Positions 26,759 through 39,055 are shown, counted from the first letter of the stretch. The stretch: DNA of 64,000 nucleotides from Eriocheir sinensis (GCF_024679095.1 NW_026111776.1:817549-881548); one strand, 5' to 3'. Notes: generated by a model from the letters alone, not told the origin. Made by a program: numbers and translations.

Positions 26759-27190
26759 TAACGGCGGCGTGGGGTATGAGGTAGGGCATGTTGAAGTGAT
26801 TGATTTAAATAAGTCCGTCTTTCTTCGTTTTCTTTAAGTCCCTGTTTCTACATTCTCTAGTTTGGCTCCAAGCAGTGTCACGCATAAACCACGCCTCTGC
26901 CGTGTCTCCTCCTACAAACCTGCGTATGACTTGACTTGGTGTATATAGACTTAGTTAGTTAGTGCCAAAAGTAGTCAGCGCAAAGCGAGCAACGGGTTTA
27001 AAGATCGCGTTGGCCGTCACTTCAAGGCAACAGGAGGAATTAATTAAACATTCTCCCACGTACGTTAAGTGGATGTTTAAATCTTTTCTGCAGGGTATTG
27101 AAGCCCCTGACGACTAAGTTAATTAAATCACTCGAGCAGGCAGCCTCGTTATGCGCCATCAGTTCTTCCATTGCCGGGTCTTCCGTGTTT
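26759..27190. other. balanced spacer, nothing recognised
   Basis: About 430 bp of ordinary composition without a supported gene, element end or array. Confidence 0.4.
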
Positions 27191-27294
27191 CCTCCTCCTC
27201 CTCCTCCTCCTCCTCCTCCTCCTTTAGCCGAGACAAGGTCAAGAGCAGCATGTCAGTTTAGTCTATAAAAGGATGATTAGGCCAGGAATGGAAT

Positions 27295-27376
<82 letters not shown>
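27191..27376. repeat. (CCT)11 and (GA)39
   Basis: CCT at 27,191-27,223 and GA at 27,299-27,376. Confidence 0.95.
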
Positions 27377-27379
<3 letters not shown>

Positions 27380-27630
27380 ATTCATCGAGTATGTGAGTTT
27401 GGTAGTCGTGAAAGGGGTGGATATACTTGTTTTAGAATAATTATAAGGATGTTAGACTGTTACTGAGATGGTTAAGATAAAATAGAGACAACGAGGAGAG
27501 GGGAGGAGGAGGAGAGAGCAGGAGGAGAAGAAAAAGAAGAAGAAGAAAAAAGAGAAGAAAATGAAAAGAAGATAAGTAAGGAAAAATGGCCAACGAAAGA
27601 AGGAAGAGTTGCAATGGAGAGAGATCACAA

Positions 27631-27636
<6 letters not shown>
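27377..27636. other. purine-rich spacer
   Basis: Balanced to 27,480, then GA-, GGA- and GAA-rich. No gene. Confidence 0.5.
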
Positions 27637-28580
<944 letters not shown>

Positions 28581-28740
28581 CTCCTCCTCCTCCTCCTCCT
28601 CCTCCTCCTCCTCCTCTTCCTCCTTTTTCTGTTGTCCTTGGCCTCATGACCTTCCATTCTTTTCAGTTTCTGTGTTTTATATTCGTCCTACCTCCTCCTC
28701 CTCCTCCTCTTCCTTCTCCTCCTCCTCCTCCTCTTCCCCC
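28581..28740. repeat. two (CCT)n arrays
   Basis: CCT at 28,581-28,615 and 28,691-28,735, the second interrupted by TTCCTT. Confidence 0.9.
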
Positions 28741-28853
28741 TTTTATTCTTCCTCTTCCTTCTACGAACAAATGTATTCTCTCAGTCATCTATCTTTGTGG
28801 AAATTTAGCCGACATTGCAAAGTTGTAGGAAATGGCTGCGTAAAGATGTATGC

Positions 28854-28991
<138 letters not shown>

Positions 28992-29101
28992 GAAGCCAGA
29001 AGAAACTGTTTATGTGGCCGTAAAGAAGACACAAATATGCTGGAAGAAAGAATTTGTAAATGCGAAGGAAGGTAAATGTTTGGAAGATTCCAGTCCAAAC
29101 A

Positions 29102-29104
<3 letters not shown>

Positions 29105-29188
<84 letters not shown>
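29105..29188. repeat. (AC)42 microsatellite
   Basis: Pure AC for 84 bp. Confidence 0.97.
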
Positions 29189-29192
<4 letters not shown>

Positions 29193-29676
29193 AGATAGAG
29201 GGAGAACGATCTTTGTTAATATAAATTTTTCTCGTTTAATATTTAGTTTCCTATTACAAGACGGATTCTATTAGTGACTGACGGTGTGTAGAGTTGTTAC
29301 TGGAGGCGTTTGATGTTTTTATCCTATTTGAAATCAGTAAAAAAGAGAAAAAGGGAAATAATGTAAATCCAGGCATTATCTATAACTGTGGAGGGACAGA
29401 AAAAGAGCTTCATGGATTAAGCGACAGAGTGATTAAAGATATTCAAATGTCAATTAAGACTAAAAGTAGACTTGTACAGGTCGTATTATGCGCAGAAGTG
29501 AAAGCAGACGAAGAACCAAAGTAGCAACTCAGGAACGGCAGGAGGATTCAGGGCAGACAGAGAACCAGGAGAAGAAATTAAATTAGGTCATTTGCCGGAG
29601 GAGAATGGAACACTGTTATCAGACTAAGAGCTGCAGGACGCTGGTAGAGGCTTGTGCCGGCCCTGGACTTGTAGTG
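29189..29676. other. balanced spacer with a 76-codon open frame, gene unsupported
   Basis: An open frame at 29,294-29,524 starts at a non-ATG codon and has no recognisable domain. Two AAAAAGAGAAAAAGG and GGAGGACTCAGG-type purine stretches follow. I see no evidence for a gene. Confidence 0.4.
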
Positions 29677-29684
29677 GCTGATAA

Positions 29685-29939
29685 TGAACCGATTTCACAG
29701 TCCAACACAGCGTCTTCGTAACAGCCCGAACCAAACTATAGAATCCCATACAATCGAAAATGGTGAGGTCCTCGATGCCACGCTAAATACACAAGACTTT
29801 TCCTGTATAGTTTCATCAAATTTGTGAACTTAAATACAAACACTAGATACTATACAAGGAAATTTCGATGGCTCTGGTATTGGTTTGGGAGCTTACTAAC
29901 CGATCATGGGGAACTGTGAAACTGGCCCAATGAGACGTT
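29685..29939. mobile_element. foldback/MITE-like element, about 255 bp
   Basis: The left arm (ACCGATTTCACAGTCC at 29,688 through AACCAAACTATAGAATCC) aligns with the reverse complement of the right arm (CCAGTTTCACAGTTCC through AACCAATACCAGAGCC, 29,880-29,930) over about 70 bp. The direct repeat GCTGATAA lies at 29,677-29,684 and 29,940-29,947 and could be an 8-bp target duplication, although the arms are not flush with it. Confidence 0.6.
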
Positions 29940-29947
29940 GCTGATAA

Positions 29948-30559
29948 AAGTGATAACGTCAGACACTATAAATATTCGAGTCTTTTTAAATGAAGGGAGG
30001 GAGAGGAAGAGGAGGAAGAAGAAGAAGAGGAGGAGGAGGAGGAGGAGGAGGAGAGGGTTAGTGAATGAAGGGGGGGAGAGGTTAAAGCTGTGCAGTAACA
30101 GTTAATAGTTAATCTGATGCGGTAATCACTTAAATTATACAAAAATATGATAATCCGAGTAACTGTGAGATCATTATAGAACATCCCGGCTAAGCTTTCC
30201 CTTTTAATCCGTCACTGACATTATTCTCGTCCGCCCATTACCTTCTCTGTAGTCTTAATCTCTTCCCGGTGTTCGTTATGAAGCGCCCGATGATGAAAAG
30301 GAAAAAAAAAACACATTCACGTTGATGTCACGAAGACGCTTTGAGGAGCTATTCGTTTTGTGTCCTCGGAGCGGCGCGGCGGTGGGCGGGAATGTTTTCT
30401 TTAATGCTTCTTTTGGTGTCGTTTTTGTGTCATTTTGTTACTGAGAAACCTGCGCGGGGTTGAAGGATTTTTTTCACTTTTGACATTTGTTGCTTAAAAG
30501 TGGCAATCATTTCAGTATTTAGTGTATATCTGCGTCATTCATCGTATCCTTTTAATTTT
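29948..30559. other. balanced spacer with a short purine repeat
   Basis: Holds a GGA/GAA tract at about 29,995-30,054. The rest, including a CpG-rich piece at 30,365-30,390, shows no gene or element. Confidence 0.5.
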
Positions 30560-30955
30560 ACTTTATTTTTTGTATATTTAGCATCGTTTATTTCATTATC
30601 ATTTATCTTATTTGTTTATTTAGCATTGTTTATTTCATTATCATTTATCTTATTTGTTTATTTAGCATTGTTTATTTCATTATCATTTATCTTATTTGTT
30701 TATTTAGCATTGTTTATTTCATTATCATTTATCTTATTTGTTTATTTAGCATCGTTTATTTCATTATCATTTATCTTATTTGTTTATTTAACATTGTTTA
30801 TCTCATTATCATTTATCTTATTTGTTTATTTAGCATTGTTTATCTCATTATCATTTATCTTATTTGTTTATTTAGCATTGTTTATTTCATTATCATTTAT
30901 CTTATTTGTTTATTTAGCATTGTTTATTTCATTATCATTTATCTTATCTATAGCA
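30560..30955 (+). repeat. 42-bp tandem repeat, about 9 copies
   Basis: TTTCATTATCATTTATCTTA followed by TTTGTTTATTTAGCATTG repeats with period 42 and a few C/T changes. Because 42 is a multiple of three, one frame stays open (repeat of FISLSFILFVYLAL) across 30,500-30,988. There is no ATG start and the hydrophobic repeat is explained by AT-rich composition. Confidence 0.93.
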
Positions 30956-31209
30956 TTACCTACTTTTATTTATCGAAGCTTTACTTAACGACATCAACTT
31001 TTGTGATTATTGTAAATGATATCATACCTGCATTTGTTATTAGATCGTAGCTTCAAAGCGAGTCAGACTTTGTGGCTAATCAGTTAATTGGCTTTGTTTT
31101 CCTCCAGACCGCTGCCTCTTCAACTGCCTTTGTCATTATTAAATTCCTATTGTCATGATTGTAGACGTATATCCTGTATGTTTTAGATGATCCCCGCTTG
31201 TTTGTTTCC

Positions 31210-31660
31210 ATTACTTAATGTGTTTAAGACTGATCTATTTTTGCGACCTTAACACAAGGGCTTTTCTTTTTTACCTTAAGACCTTGACCTTTCCTTGGTT
31301 ATACTTGTTTTTTTTTTTTTTTTTTTGTATTTTTCTTCTTTCATTAAGTTATGTGTTAGTGTTGTCCTTTCCTTGGTGTTACTTGTTTTTGTATTTATTT
31401 TCGACCTTGATTAAAACAACGCAAGAGAGCTTTTTTTTTATGATCTTAAGACAAGAGAATGATTATTTTTTGCGACCTTAAGACAACACAAGAGCTTTTA
31501 TGCGACCTTAGGACAACACAAGAAAGCTTTTATTTCGACCTTAAACTATAGAGGAGAGCCTTTTTTTTTTACCTTAAGACAACACACGATAATATTTTTT
31601 GAGACCTCAAGACAATGCAGGAGAGCTTCTATTGCGACCGCAGCTCAAGAGTTTTATCGA
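31210..31660 (+). repeat. degenerate 42-45-bp tandem repeat, 6 or more copies
   Basis: GCGACCTTAAGACAACACAAGAGAGCTTTT and variants recur at about 31,403, 31,440, 31,474, 31,502, 31,535 and 31,575, with older copies near 31,236 and 31,280. CCTTTCCTTGGT(T/G)...ACTTGTTTT is also duplicated at about 31,288 and 31,367. Confidence 0.85.
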
Positions 31661-31710
31661 GTACCTTGCCGTGGCTCGCGAGGTGTGCCGTACCTTGTGC
31701 CACCATCACC

Positions 31711-31998
31711 AGGGGTTGGCAAGGGAAGGGTGGCAGGGGTAGGGTGGCAGGGGCAGGGTGGCAGGGGCAGATTGGCAGGGGCAGATTGGCAGGGGCAGGG
31801 TGGCAGGGGCAGATTGGCAGGGGCAAGGTGGCAGGGGCAGGGTGGCAGGGGCAGGGTGGCAGGGGCAGATTGGCAGGGGCAGATTGGCAGGGGCAGGGTG
31901 GCAGGGGCAGGGTGGCAGGGGCAGGGTGGCAGGGGCAGAGTGGCAGGGGCAGATTGGCAGGGGTAGGGTGGCAGAATAGCAGGGCAGACTGGCAGGGT
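31711..31998 (+). repeat. 15-bp G-rich minisatellite, about 18 copies
   Basis: Units of TGGCAGGGGCAGGGT or TGGCAGGGGCAGATT alternate. The plus strand carries regularly spaced GGGG and GGG runs that satisfy the G-quadruplex pattern many times. Period 15 keeps all frames open (WQGQGGRGRVAGAG-type), which explains the overlapping open frames on both strands. Confidence 0.95.
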
Positions 31999-32178
31999 AT
32001 AAGCCATTCGTCAGGTTAATGGCGTGTACCATGCGATACGTTTCTAGCGGCCCTTTATCAACTGCGTCGGATCCAGATGAATTACGGGATGGAGTGACCT
32101 TTTCTGTGGCCTGCGATCGCCTTCTCAGGTTGGTATTGTCAAATGCTCCCATCCCTCACACCAACTATTTCCAAAGGC
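31999..32178. other. balanced spacer
   Basis: Ordinary composition between a minisatellite and a dispersed repeat. Nothing recognised. Confidence 0.35.
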
Positions 32179-32351
32179 CAAAAAGGAGGTTAATCGAGTT
32201 CTAATGAGTGTTCTTTTAGGTTCACGGTACAGAAGAAGGCTCAGACTACCACCAGGGTCATAAAAGTACCCCTGGAAATGCCCTAAACTCCCACGAAAGA
32301 CTAGTAAATTAGGTGTTCTTGGGCGCAGAAATGTTTAAGAATATGGCCCTA
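32179..32351 (-). mobile_element. dispersed 170-bp repeat, copy 2
   Basis: Reverse-oriented copy of 26,587-26,758, containing ACTACCACCAGGGTCATAAA and GGTTCACGGTACAGAAGAAG. Divergence is perhaps 15-20 percent by eye. On the minus strand it ends near the CATATTCTTAAACATTTC sequence. Confidence 0.75.
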
Positions 32352-32458
32352 ATTAGTTCGCGTATCTGTCGCTTGGCGGATTGGCGTTGGGACCTTTGCA
32401 AGGGGGAGGAGGAGACCGATGGGGGACGATTTGAGAGCCGAGTTTTTAGTAGTTGTTC

Positions 32459-32600
32459 TTAACCCGGTAGCAGCGACGGGCCAGATTTGTGGCTTTACCG
32501 TGTATCAGCGGCGGGCCAAATTTTTGCCATGATATAAACCCCAAAATTTGATTATGCATAAACTGATCACAAATGCATTGATATATATTATGTAATGGTT
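32459..32600. mobile_element. piggyBac-like element end, tentative
   Basis: TTAA followed at once by CCCGGTAGCAGCGACGGGCC, with a second CAGCGGCGGGCC 43 bp on. TTAA target sites with CCC-starting inverted ends are the piggyBac hallmark. No matching GGGTTAA end was found nearby, so this may be a solo end or a chance match. Confidence 0.3.
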
Positions 32601-33602
32601 TGTGTGAGCGATGTTTTTTTTCTCACTTTTCTCGCTTAGAGGGACCATTAAGAACATGATCCCTTTGTGTTTATTTGTATCCTTTCCTCGGCATCCTTTT
32701 TAATTTTCTTTTCTTGTTTTGTTCTTTTTTTTTTTTCTCGTTTTAATGGTAATATTTTGCTTTACTTTATTATTGAATTATTTTTTTTTGAGGAGCCGTA
32801 TTTTTTTTGAAGACCTTATTTTAATTTGTTTCCTTTAAAAAATGATATTTGTAATTTCGTGTTGGCTTTCGTTTTTATTACTTCCTTTTTACGTGATAGT
32901 TTTTGTCTATTTTTCTTTTGTTTTCTTGACGAGTAGATCATGTTACAGAATGCAGTGTTTTATAGTATTTAATCCTTTCATAACGACATTTTTTTATTGA
33001 CATATATAATGAAGTACATCCCTTGCATTTATTTTACGATAAAGAAGAAGGATCAGGAAAACACAACCTGGGCACAAACAAAATCGTAGGTCTTTCCTTA
33101 AAAATAACAAAAACAAATGAAAAGAATAAAAAAATGCGCAATGGATTACTGCCCATGTATCTTCCTGCGCGTTACTTTATTATACCAGGGGATAAATGTA
33201 ATAAAAAATAAACGTATAATCGCTGAATGAGTAAAAAGTGCTTCTCTTAAATCACCACTTTTTTTCCGTGTTCACTTAATTTGGCGAGCAATGCGGCGCG
33301 AGGCGAAGCGAGGCATGGACGTTTATGGGCGAATTTCTATCAAAACTTTGCGGAAGTCATCGGGTTGGCTGATTAATGCTCGCCCGGGAGTTTTGGAGGT
33401 AATTTTGCAATGTTTTAATATGTAGTTCTGGCGAGGCTGCGCGTGGCTGTGTTTACGGGCGGGAAGGTTGCTTATGTGTTCGTGAGACGCCGGGGTGTGT
33501 GTCTGTGGCTGGTGAGAGAGAGAAGGGAGGGGTGGATGAGAGGGATAGAGAGAGGTGGATGGGAGAGAGACAGAGGAGGGGAAGAGGGAGAGAAAGAGAG
33601 GC

Positions 33603-33604
<2 letters not shown>
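32601..33604. other. AT-rich spacer, then CpG-bearing segment, no gene
   Basis: AT-rich to about 33,280 with T runs. The 33,285-33,530 part is richer in CpG (GCGGCGCGAGGCG-type). A 62-codon frame at 33,023 has no domain and is not called. Confidence 0.45.
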
Positions 33605-33652
<48 letters not shown>

Positions 33653-33672
33653 CACTTAGCTTCCCCCTCCCC

Positions 33673-33730
<58 letters not shown>

Positions 33731-33795
33731 ACTCACGACTTCCATTATACTTCAATAGCCCCATCTTTTTCCTCTTCCGCCCCCCCCCCCCCCCC
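33605..33795. repeat. (GA)23, (AC)26 and C17 run
   Basis: GA at 33,605-33,650, AC at 33,676-33,728, and an uninterrupted C run at 33,779-33,795. Confidence 0.95.
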
Positions 33796-34578
33796 ATTTC
33801 CCATACCCCATCACACCATACACGCCATATACATACCGATACCTACAGACTGCATTCATATTTCTCCTTTTTTCATATTTTTTTCATTTTTTCCTTCCCC
33901 TTTTCCTTTAATTTTATCCTTTACTTCTCCCTCCTTTTTTTCCTCTTCCTTTCTTCTTTCCTTTTTCCTTTCCTTTTCTCATTTTTCCCTTATTTTTTTC
34001 CCTTCACTTTTCCCTCCGTTTTCCTCTTACTTTCTTCTTTCCGTTTTCCTTCCTCTTTCTCCTTTGTATCCTTATTTTTTCCGTTTCTCGTTTTCCTCTT
34101 CCTTTTTTCCTTTCCTCTTTTTCCATTCCCTTTTATCCCACTCCTTCTCCCTTCCTTTTCAGAGTCTTGCATACCTTCCCATTTCACATTCTCTCCTCTC
34201 CCTTCTTTTCCCTCCTCCCATCCCTCGTTTCCCTTCCTTCCTCCCGCCTCCTTACTTCAATAACGCAGTGTAAAAATCCCGCAATAGAGGAGCTAAAGAT
34301 TGACACCCTCGTCCCCACTGTGGTCATGAGGGATGGATAATACCCGGGTTCTTAATTCCTTCCTTACATTTCTCTTTTAACCCTTTTCGTCTTCTCTCAC
34401 GCGTTTCCTCTTTTACCTTTCCTCCCCTTCTCTTCCTTCTTTATTCTCTCTCTTCCTCTTTTCCTCACTCCTTCCTCTCTCTCTTCTTCCTGCACTCTCC
34501 TGCCTTCCTTATCTCCTCTTTTACTGCCCTTCTTTTTACTTTAGTTCCTCCTTTCTTCTTGTACCCCTTCTTTCCTCC

Positions 34579-34667
<89 letters not shown>
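33796..34667. repeat. polypyrimidine block ending in (CT)43
   Basis: T/C-rich with TTTTCCTTTCC-type motifs repeating about every 60-70 bp at 33,900-34,130. A balanced 90-bp piece lies at about 34,262-34,355. Pure CT at 34,582-34,667. Confidence 0.85.
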
Positions 34668-34672
<5 letters not shown>

Positions 34673-35310
34673 TTCCCTTTTCACCTCTCTCCCTTTTTCC
34701 TCCCTCTCTCTTTCTCTCCCTCTTTTACCTCCTTTCTCTTTCCTTAACCCGTTTCTTCCCCTTTGTCTTCCCTTTTTTCTCTCACCTGCCTCCTCTCATT
34801 TCTTCCTTTTAAACCTCTCCCTCCTTTCCTCCTCCTTGCCTCTCCCCCCTCTCATTTTATATCCCTAGCTGACAGCCATTTAGATGTAATATAAATGTTA
34901 AGAGTCGCCCGCTGCCGTTCGTGCTGGCACCTCAGAAAGCCAGGGGAGGGAGGAGGAGGAGGAGGAGAAGGAGGAGGAGTGGTGGAGAGGAGGGCAAGGT
35001 GAGGCTTCTTTCCTCCTCCCTTACATTCTTTTCCTCCTTTCCTTCCTCCCTCTCTTCTTCCTCCTCTTCCTCCTCCTCCTCCTCCTTCCTCTCTCTCCTC
35101 CTCCTTTTCCTCCCTCACACTACCAGACACAGGCTTCTCTTTATTTTTCTCCTCCTCCTCCTCCTCCTCCTCCTCCTCCTCGGTAGATAACGACGAAGGA
35201 AAAAAAAGAATAAAGAGGCTATCCATCGTCCTGGGAGGAGGAGGAAGAGGAGAGGAAGGAAGGAAAGAAACCATGGAGGAGAAACATCGCTTGCCACTTT
35301 GGGTTGAAGG

Positions 35311-35311
<1 letters not shown>
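34668..35311. other. pyrimidine/purine patchwork with GGA and CCT arrays
   Basis: T/C-rich to 34,855, GGA-rich at 34,946-34,979, CCT-rich at 35,060-35,110, pure CCT at 35,151-35,180, then GGA-rich at 35,232-35,275. The GGA and CCT blocks are mutually complementary. No gene. Confidence 0.7.
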
Positions 35312-35368
<57 letters not shown>

Positions 35369-35474
35369 TTGGATTATAATTTCTTCTCTTCTCCGTTCGT
35401 ATGTTGAAGGGATAGGAATTGCAATGGTGGTGGTGGTGGTGGTGGTAGTGGTGGTGGTGGTGGTGGTGGTGGTG
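35312..35474. repeat. (GT)26 and (GGT)n
   Basis: GT at 35,312-35,364 and GGT triplets at 35,424-35,474 with one change. Val-rich frames result. Confidence 0.95.
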
Positions 35475-35576
35475 TTAGGACTGGGCGACAGGAGTGATTT
35501 GAGGTGATGATGATAGATGGCGGTGATGAGTTACTGATGGCCGAGTTAGTGGTGATGGGGGTGGTGGTGCCAATGC

Positions 35577-35731
35577 AAGATGGCGCCACTATAAACACTC
35601 GCCTGCGCCAGAACGGGCTGGGCCGACCATCAGGCCCCACCTGGAAGAAGCCTTAGGCCGACCATCAGGCCCCACCAGGAAGATGCCTACCGGCGCAACA
35701 GGCAAAGACGTAAAAAAAAAAAAAAAAGTAG
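35577..35731 (+). mobile_element. SINE-like repeat with internal duplication and poly(A) tail
   Basis: A GC-rich body contains two adjacent copies of GGCCGACCATCAGGCCCCACC (about 35,623 and 35,657) each followed by (T/A)GGAAGA(A/T)GCCT. It ends CAAAGACGT plus a run of 16 A, after which an AGT/GTA triplet repeat starts. GC-rich body with A tail suggests a retroposed element. I associate this sequence with crab repeats from memory; no pol III boxes were identified. Confidence 0.5.
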
Positions 35732-35791
35732 TAGTAGTAGTAGTGGCACCAGGTTTAGAAGTAGTAGTAGACAGTTTGCATTACCATACTA

Positions 35792-35924
35792 CTAGGAAAA
35801 AATCAGGTGAAAAATATATGTAGGTGTTATTAATTCAAGGAGCTTTATTAATAGAAATACTAATAACATCTGTAACACTTATATATTTTTTACCTGATTG
35901 CAAGAGTATTTATTTTTTTCCTAG
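35792..35924. mobile_element. hairpin element, 133 bp
   Basis: The outer ends CTAGGAAAAAA and TTTTTTCCTAG are inverted. Further in, TCAGGTGAAAAATATAT is the inverse of the right-hand ATATATTTTTTACCTGA, and GTGTTATTAAT partly matches its counterpart. The right arm has an extra 14-18 bases. CTAG at both ends is palindromic and may be a 4-bp target duplication instead of part of the ends. Confidence 0.6.
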
Positions 35925-35994
35925 TCACACATTCATCATTAAATTTTATCTCTAATTCTAACTTTCTATACAACTACTTAGAACATGACGTATG

Positions 35995-35998
<4 letters not shown>

Positions 35999-36030
<32 letters not shown>
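35999..36030. repeat. (GT)16 microsatellite
   Basis: Pure GT array. Confidence 0.95.
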
Positions 36031-36031
<1 letters not shown>

Positions 36032-36502
36032 TGACTGACTGCCTCTGATCGATGGCTCACCCTCGGGGCCTTGTGTTCATTTTCTCTCCACCACGCCGCA
36101 GCTTCTTTACCTCCATGTCTCTCCTCTCCCTCTCTCCCTCCTCTTCTTCCTCATCTCTCTCCCTCTCTCGTCCTCTCACTGGATCTCTCTCTCTCCACCC
36201 GTCCCTGCATTTCTCTCCCTTCCCTACCCACCTCTCATTCTCTCTTATTTCCTTCGTCCCGTCTTTACTGATACGGAGAGAGAGAGAGAGAGAGAGAGAG
36301 ATGCTGCAAGGATGTGTCTTGTTGCATGACGATACGCAGAGTATAAATAGAGTCTGAGGGAAGAGGGAAGGAAGGAAGGAAGGAAGAGAAAAGGGAAGGA
36401 TGCAATAACCGTGTGTCTGGTGGTGTGATGAATAGATGACTCATTTTGCGAAGAGGACGAGGAATAGGAAGAGGAAGAGGAGAAATGGGGAGAGGGAAGG
36501 TG

Positions 36503-36539
<37 letters not shown>

Positions 36540-36679
36540 TCATGTGTGTGTATGTTATGGAGAAATACCATCGCCGCTCCCCAAGCCTTTTAAATAATGA
36601 CGACAAATGCCTCGAGACTATCCTACACGGAATTGTCGATAATTAATTTCCTCGCGCGAAGATCCATTATGCAGCGTCC
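36031..36679. other. pyrimidine then purine patchwork with two (GA)n
   Basis: C/T-rich at 36,070-36,260, GA at 36,275-36,301, purine-rich at 36,355-36,540 with GA at 36,507-36,537. No gene. Confidence 0.65.
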
Positions 36680-36681
36680 GT

Positions 36682-36748
<67 letters not shown>
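36680..36748. repeat. (GT)34 microsatellite, one interruption
   Basis: GT array interrupted once by TTT near 36,687. Confidence 0.95.
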
Positions 36749-36752
<4 letters not shown>

Positions 36753-36939
36753 TCCCTAAAGGTTACGTCGTGCCCTCCCCTCCCGTCTTCCTCGTCCTCC
36801 TCCTCCACCTCCTTCCTGTTGACAATCTACATCTTTTAACGCTACTGATGGGGTGCAAACAGAGGTATACTACAAGGTCGCCAGAAACATAGAGGGCTGC
36901 TTGGTGGAGGCCGGTTGATGCCTGATTGGAATTTGCTCT

Positions 36940-37184
36940 GAAGTGAATTAATGTCAGCGGATAATGAAGTGTACGCTGTAGAGGTAATTGAAGGTTGTGT
37001 GCGTGGACCAGGTAGATGAAGTTGTCTATGTTGGTGATGGTAAATGAGGTTATGTGAATTGACAGCAGCGAATGAAATGTTATGTAGTGACAGTGGTAAA
37101 TAGTCAGTGTGTTGGTTGGCAGGGGTAAATGAAGTCATGTGTGTGGGCAGTAGTGAATGACGATATGTATAGTGTATTAGCAGT

Positions 37185-37214
<30 letters not shown>
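36940..37214. repeat. degenerate 36-45-bp minisatellite ending in (AC)14
   Basis: Units of the type GTGGTAAATGAAGT(C/T)(A/G)TGTG with GACAG(C/T)AG recur irregularly from 36,940 to 37,180. AC follows at 37,186-37,214. Confidence 0.65.
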
Positions 37215-37221
<7 letters not shown>

Positions 37222-38151
37222 AAAGTAATCGTGTATCCGTGCAAGCGACACAACGAGGAGTCAACGCAAAACGCTCGCGCCTTCAACGACAGGACGATAA
37301 ATTTACGCGAGTTGTCCCTGGCCTCGATCCTCACTGTCTGAAGCAGGTGTGGGAGGAAGTCAGGTGGCGGGAGGGGAGTTTGAGGAAGGCATTGGTAACG
37401 AACGAAGGCGAGGGAGCGGAAGGAAGAAGTGGGCGTCTTTGTCTGTGCAGAAGGGAAGTGAGGGGAGGTTGTGTTTAGATGAGTGGGGGGGTGTAGAGGG
37501 AGGGAAGAAGGAGAAGTAAGGGAGGTATTAGTAACAGAGGAGAGGGGGGGTCATTGTTTGTATATAGAAGGGGAGGAGAAGAGGGGAGACGAAAAGGGGG
37601 TGAGAATGGGGATAAAGAGAGGAAGGGGGCTGTTTGGTCGTGAACATGTGTGGTTGCCGGCAGAGGAATGGGAGACTTTTCCTGTTGTGTCTGGCGAAGG
37701 GCTGACGGTGGTGAATGCTCATATGTACCTGTGGGGTGTGATTTGGGTGAAGGAAGTGTAGTGGGCTGTGCTTAAGGCTGAGTGGGAGTGTAGGGGACTT
37801 ATGGATGACTTTGGGGTACATGGGTGATGGGACGGCTGCTAATACCTATGTGTGGGGGGGGGGGAGGCTGGGATGAGTAATGGGCAAGTGTTCTGTGGTG
37901 GTGGGAAAGGGGCTGGTGGCTGTGGTGGAGGAATGCGGTTGTGGATAAGGAAGGGATGGGGGAGGTTCTCTTGAAGGTTGGTCTCTAGTCTGGTTTCTTT
38001 GACTCTAGGAAGGTCATGTCATCTCCGTGTGTGTTGGGGGGGGAGGGGAGGAAGGGTTAAGCTTAAGGATGCAGTCATGTTTTCTGTAAGTTGTTTTGAT
38101 TCGTCTTCTATATTTATCATTCATTGTGTCTTTTATCTTCATTTGCGTACT
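37215..38151. other. G-rich spacer, no gene
   Basis: Balanced to 37,345, then G-rich with GTGGGG and GGGAGG motifs to about 38,060, including a run of 11 G near 37,854 and one of 10 G near 38,037. Several 80-100-codon frames exist with no domain or splice support. Confidence 0.5.
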
Positions 38152-38246
38152 TGTTTTTTTTTTTGTTTTGTTTTTCCAGCAAAGGAGTCAGCTCAAGGGC
38201 ATAAAAAAAGGAAACAAATATGAAAAAAAAGCCCGCTACTCACTGG
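38152..38246 (-). mobile_element. poly(A)-tailed dispersed repeat, copy 2
   Basis: On the minus strand it reads GAGTAGCGGGC, a T-rich stretch, TGCCCTTGAGCTG, ACTCCTTTGCTGG and an A-rich tail. This is the same element as 7,686-7,764 in opposite orientation. Confidence 0.65.
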
Positions 38247-38384
38247 ATTTTGGTTTTTATTCATTCATTCAGTCACGCATTCCTTAATCTCTCTCATGTA
38301 TTTCTTTCTCCTCCCTTCGTTCCTATGCCTTAATTCTTTCATTCTTTTGTTCATTTATTTATTCACTCCTTCAATCTATATTCA

Positions 38385-38726
<342 letters not shown>

Positions 38727-38925
38727 GGATATTGGCTCATTCCTCCTACTATCCCACCACGTCCCTTCTCTGCTCCCTTCAACAGTATAATTTTCTATTG
38801 ATTGTGGTTTTATGTCAACTGTTTTTCTTGGATATATATTTGCCCTAAGAGTTTCAGCTTTGATGTGTTTTTCTGGTTGACTTTTCGTTTTCTTTCTCGT
38901 ATGGGGATGAATGAGGGGACCTCTA

Positions 38926-38928
<3 letters not shown>

Positions 38929-38997
<69 letters not shown>

Positions 38998-39055
38998 CAG
39001 TGACGGGTCGTTGCTCGCTTACCAACCCCGCATCGCGAAGGCTAATCACACACAC

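Noticed and set aside
30500..30988. 162-codon frame of repeated hydrophobic 14-mers, resembling a membrane protein
   Set aside because: A 42-bp AT-rich tandem repeat keeps any stop-free frame open; no ATG start and no conservation evidence.
31615..32019. Gly/Arg/Gln-rich 134-codon frame (RGG-like)
   Set aside because: Product of the 15-bp G-rich minisatellite, with equally long frames on the opposite strand.
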